From contig JAADEP010000035.1 in assembly GCA_013153335.1 (NCBI GenBank), positions 1-6,648 on the forward strand: DNA of 6,648 nt, read 5' to 3'. Positions 4,116 to 6,648 of this stretch are shown here, piece by piece. Each line of letters opens with the position of its first letter. Position 1 is the stretch's first letter. The stretch comes from Chloroflexota bacterium. GTDB lineage: Bacteria > Chloroflexota > Anaerolineae > Anaerolineales > DRMV01. A program made the position numbers and the translations under genes. Below the pieces are notes generated by a model that was not told the origin of the DNA, did not search any database, and saw nothing but the letters and a program-made list of their open reading frames with translations.

Positions 4116-6473
4116 ATGGGCAAAACCAAGGGCAAGCGCAAAAAGCGGTCGACCCCGCGCTCGCGGACGACCAAAACCAAGAAGCGCAGCACCTCGCGCA
4201 GCAAGCGCACCTCGCGCGTGCGGGAGCGTTTGACGCGCACGCGGCAGCCCCAAATCGGGCCCTGGTTGCGCGCGCTCTGGGCGCGCATCCCTACCCAGCG
4301 CCGGCTGGATATGGCGAGCGTGCTCACCCTGGTGGCCGTGGCCCTCAGCGCGCTGGCGCTGGTCATGCCCCAAGCCCCAGGGCTGGCCTGGTGGCGCCGC
4401 GGGCTTTTGACTTTGCTAGGGTGGACCGGCACGCTGGTGGGCCTGACCTTGCTCGCGTGGGCCGGGCTCGCGTGGTTGCTCCGGCATCGCGAAGTGCTGC
4501 CGTTGCCCAACGCGGGCCGCGGACTCGGCGCGGTTTTGCTCACCCTCACGAGCAGCAGTTTCGCGGCCGGGCTGGCCATGGCCTGGGCGCGCAACCCAGT
4601 CGCGGCCGGCGGCGTGTTGGGCCGAGCCCTGGCCCGGCTCGCGATACGCGCGTTCGGCGGCTGGGCCGCGCTCATCCTCGCCAGTGCCATGCTGCTTTTG
4701 AGCCTTTCGCTGCTGTTCGACCGGCCCGTGGTTTGGTTCTTCGCGTGGGTGCGCAGGGTTCTGGATACAGCTCGCGCGGGGCTCCGCAGCCTTCGCGAGC
4801 GGTTGACCAGGCCCCGCTCGTCGACCATCCCCGCGGCCAGGGCGGCCCCCGAGGTGACGCAGCGGCCCCGGGTGATCGCGCAGCCGCTCCCGGGTGCGAC
4901 GACCCAACCTGGGACCGCGCGCCCCACGCCCCCAACCTGGCGCCTGCCCGACCCCGCGCGCATCCTCAACCCACCCACGCCCACCCAGGCCGAAGAAACC
5001 TTGGACTACGAACGCGCGCGCATCATCGAAGAGACCCTGGCCGAATTTGGCGCGCCAGTGCAAGTCGTGGAAATCCTGCGCGGCCCTACCGTGACTCTGT
5101 TCGGCGTGGTGCCCGATTACATCGAAACCCGCTCGGGCAAGGTGACCAAAGTTCGGGTCAACAAGATCGTCTCCCTTGCCGACGACCTGGCTTTGGCCCT
5201 GGCTGCGAAGCGCATCCGCATCCAAGCCCCAGTGCCTGGCCGGGGCTATATTGGCATCGAAGTACCCAACGAAAGCCCGCGGCTCGTGCCGCTGCGCCGG
5301 GTGATCGAAAGCCCGGCCTTTCGCCGGCTGAATTCGCCCTTAGGCATGGCCCTGGGCGAAGACGTCGCGGGCCGGGCCGTGGTGGCCGACCTGCGCAAAA
5401 TGCCCCACCTGCTCATCGCGGGTGCGACCGGCTCGGGCAAATCGGTCGCGCTCAACAGCATCCTGGTCACCTTCCTGCTGTTCAACACCCCTGACCAGCT
5501 CCGCCTGGTGCTCATCGACCCCAAGCGGGTCGAGCTCACCGCGTATCAGAACATCCCGCACCTGCTCGCGCCCGTGATCACCGACCCCGAGGCCGCGACC
5601 GACGCGCTCAAATGGGTGCTGCAAGAGATGGACCGGCGGTACCAACGCATGGCTCGAATGCGGGTGCGTCACATGGAAGCCTACAACCAACGGGTGCCGC
5701 CCCAAGAGCGCATGCCCTACCTGGTCGTGATGATCGACGAGCTCGCGGACCTCATGATGCTCGCGCCCACGGAAACCGAGCGCTCAATCACCCGTTTGGC
5801 CCAGCTCGCGCGCGCGACCGGCATTCACGTGATTCTGGCCACGCAGCGGCCCTCGGTCGATGTGGTGACCGGCCTGATCAAGGCCAACTTCCCCGCGCGC
5901 ATTGCGTTTGCCGTGGCCTCGTCGGTCGATAGTCGGGTCATCCTCGATCGCCCCGGCGCGGAACGGCTTTTGGGCAAAGGCGATATGCTCTTCCTCCCGC
6001 CCGACGCGGCGGAACCTATCCGGGTGCAAGGGGCGTATGTATCGGATGAGGAGATCCGACGCGTGGTCCAACACTGGCGCAGCCAATTGGGATTGGGGCC
6101 GAGCGAGCCGGGCATGCCCGCGGGCGTGCGCACCTCGCCCGTGCCTTTGCGCGAGCCCGAGCCCCAAACCCTCAAGCCGCAAGAAGCCCCCGATCCTCTG
6201 TGGGAAAAGGCCGTCACGTTGGTGCGCCAAGAAGGCCGCGCGTCGATCTCGCTGTTGCAACGGCGCTTGCGCATCGGCTACACCCGGGCCGCGCGGCTGA
6301 TCGAGCGTATGGAGGCCGAAGGTATCGTAGGCCCGCCCCAGGCGGGAACCGGCGTGCGCCGCGTGCAAGTTCCGCCCGAAGAAGGCGCGCCCGAAACCCC
6401 GAGCGAGCCTTCGCCCTCGGCCCCTGCGGCCGACCCGGATTCGCCCTCGCCCCGCCCTGACTCGCTATCCTAA
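4116..6473 (+). CDS. ftsK: DNA translocase FtsK/SpoIIIE
   Basis: This is a septum-anchored, ATP-driven double-stranded DNA pump that clears and segregates chromosomes at division. At 785 residues it is close to Bacillus SpoIIIE and shorter than E. coli FtsK. In order it has an extremely basic cytoplasmic tail (1-44, with 21 Lys/Arg in residues 1-43) and four membrane segments (about 68-86, 97-122, 135-157, 183-202). A Pro/Arg-rich linker follows (about 205-290), then the alpha domain (about 295-400) and the RecA-like motor. The Walker A GATGSGKS is at 436-443, DPKRVEL follows in the beta domain, and Walker B LVVMIDELAD is at 536-545 (D541, E542). The winged-helix gamma domain (about 696-741) contains SLLQRRLRIGYTRAARLIERME and normally reads polar KOPS/SRS sequences. 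A further 44-residue Pro/Ser/Glu-rich tail follows gamma, which is unusual because gamma is often terminal. The start is supported by GGAGG 5 nt upstream. Confidence 0.96.
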   Translation: MGKTKGKRKKRSTPRSRTTKTKKRSTSRSKRTSRVRERLTRTRQPQIGPWLRALWARIPTQRRLDMASVLTLVAVALSALALVMPQAPGLAWWRRGLLTLLGWTGTLVGLTLLAWAGLAWLLRHREVLPLPNAGRGLGAVLLTLTSSSFAAGLAMAWARNPVAAGGVLGRALARLAIRAFGGWAALILASAMLLLSLSLLFDRPVVWFFAWVRRVLDTARAGLRSLRERLTRPRSSTIPAARAAPEVTQRPRVIAQPLPGATTQPGTARPTPPTWRLPDPARILNPPTPTQAEETLDYERARIIEETLAEFGAPVQVVEILRGPTVTLFGVVPDYIETRSGKVTKVRVNKIVSLADDLALALAAKRIRIQAPVPGRGYIGIEVPNESPRLVPLRRVIESPAFRRLNSPLGMALGEDVAGRAVVADLRKMPHLLIAGATGSGKSVALNSILVTFLLFNTPDQLRLVLIDPKRVELTAYQNIPHLLAPVITDPEAATDALKWVLQEMDRRYQRMARMRVRHMEAYNQRVPPQERMPYLVVMIDELADLMMLAPTETERSITRLAQLARATGIHVILATQRPSVDVVTGLIKANFPARIAFAVASSVDSRVILDRPGAERLLGKGDMLFLPPDAAEPIRVQGAYVSDEEIRRVVQHWRSQLGLGPSEPGMPAGVRTSPVPLREPEPQTLKPQEAPDPLWEKAVTLVRQEGRASISLLQRRLRIGYTRAARLIERMEAEGIVGPPQAGTGVRRVQVPPEEGAPETPSEPSPSAPAADPDSPSPRPDSLS

Positions 6474-6490
6474 ATCACGCAAGGCGGACC

Positions 6491-6648
6491 ATGGAACTAC
6501 GAGGCCCTCGCTGGACCATGCGCAAACCACCCCGACGGCGCAGTCGGTGGGACCGGGTGCTGCTATTGCTGGGCTTGATCGGCATCGCGGTTTACATCCA
6601 ATATTTCTTGTTGCCGGAAGTGGGCTTGCCCCTGCGCCCTACGCCTAC
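6491..6648 (+). CDS. Arg-rich single-pass membrane-anchored protein, N-terminal part (3' end outside window)
   Basis: The frame opens at ATG 6491 and is still open at the window edge, giving 52 residues. The N-terminus is basic (KPPRRRSRWDR), followed by a hydrophobic stretch at about 23-42 (VLLLLGLIGIAVYIQYFLLP) and then a Pro/Thr-rich start of an extracytoplasmic region (LPLRPTPT). By the positive-inside rule this is a type II anchor, with the rest of the protein outside. The start is supported by AAGG at 6481-6484, 6 nt upstream; a second in-frame ATG at 6518 is possible. It lies 17 bp after the ftsK stop, so it is probably co-transcribed. In Chloroflexota, similar N-termini can lead into TPR-repeat proteins, but nothing diagnostic is visible here and I do not assign a function. 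Confidence 0.7.
   Translation, partial: MELRGPRWTMRKPPRRRSRWDRVLLLLGLIGIAVYIQYFLLPEVGLPLRPTP

Noticed and set aside
3555..4373. Open frame on the - strand across the ferritin/VIT gene and the ftsK start
   Set aside because: It spans two real genes and an intergenic hairpin, its sequence is dominated by Arg/Gly/His/Ala, and no motif is visible.
4100..4984. Long open frame (294 codons) on the - strand opposite ftsK
   Set aside because: Its translation is Arg/Ser/Ala-rich low complexity with no domain, and it lies antisense to a clear ftsK. Such shadows are expected in GC-rich coding DNA.

Overview
The window is a GC-rich bacterial chromosome segment with every supported gene on the + strand. 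Gene content fits a member of Chloroflexota, perhaps an Anaerolineae-like thermophile or subsurface lineage. The clues are a GcvT-like protein with an extended C-terminus, an RNHCP zinc protein, a ferritin/VIT1 fusion, and FtsK followed by a small Arg-rich membrane-anchored protein. That placement is inference from family knowledge, not something the sequence proves.

Layout. (1) Positions 1-323 are the 3' end of a GcvT-family (aminomethyltransferase-like) gene, followed by a possible hairpin terminator. (2) Positions 324-896 are non-coding. They hold two diverged copies of a ~105-115 bp module, each made of two GC-rich palindromes facing each other across an AT-containing spacer, plus a decayed third copy. 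An extended -10 promoter (TGGTATAAT) lies just before the next gene. (3) Positions 897-3084 are a tightly coupled three-gene operon: rnc (RNase III), an RNHCP zinc-ribbon protein overlapping it at ATGA, and a DUF2817/M14-type zinc carboxypeptidase-like protein overlapping that at GTGA. (4) Positions 3126-4013 encode a membrane-bound ferritin-like protein (rubrerythrin-like domain fused to a VIT1/CCC1 iron transporter domain), 41 bp downstream with its own strong AGGAGG site. (5) A hairpin and a TATACT box precede ftsK (4116-6473), a full-length DNA translocase. (6) A small Arg-rich, single-pass membrane protein starts at 6491 and runs off the window.

How the genes work together. rnc and the RNHCP gene are translationally coupled, which makes an RNA-related role for RNHCP conceivable but unproven. 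The ferritin/VIT protein would handle iron storage or efflux at the membrane. FtsK would move DNA at the septum, and the last gene may be co-transcribed with it. I see no mobile element, CRISPR array, tRNA or rRNA. Most of the window is housekeeping. The least explained parts are the intergenic palindrome modules and the RNase III-RNHCP-peptidase operon.
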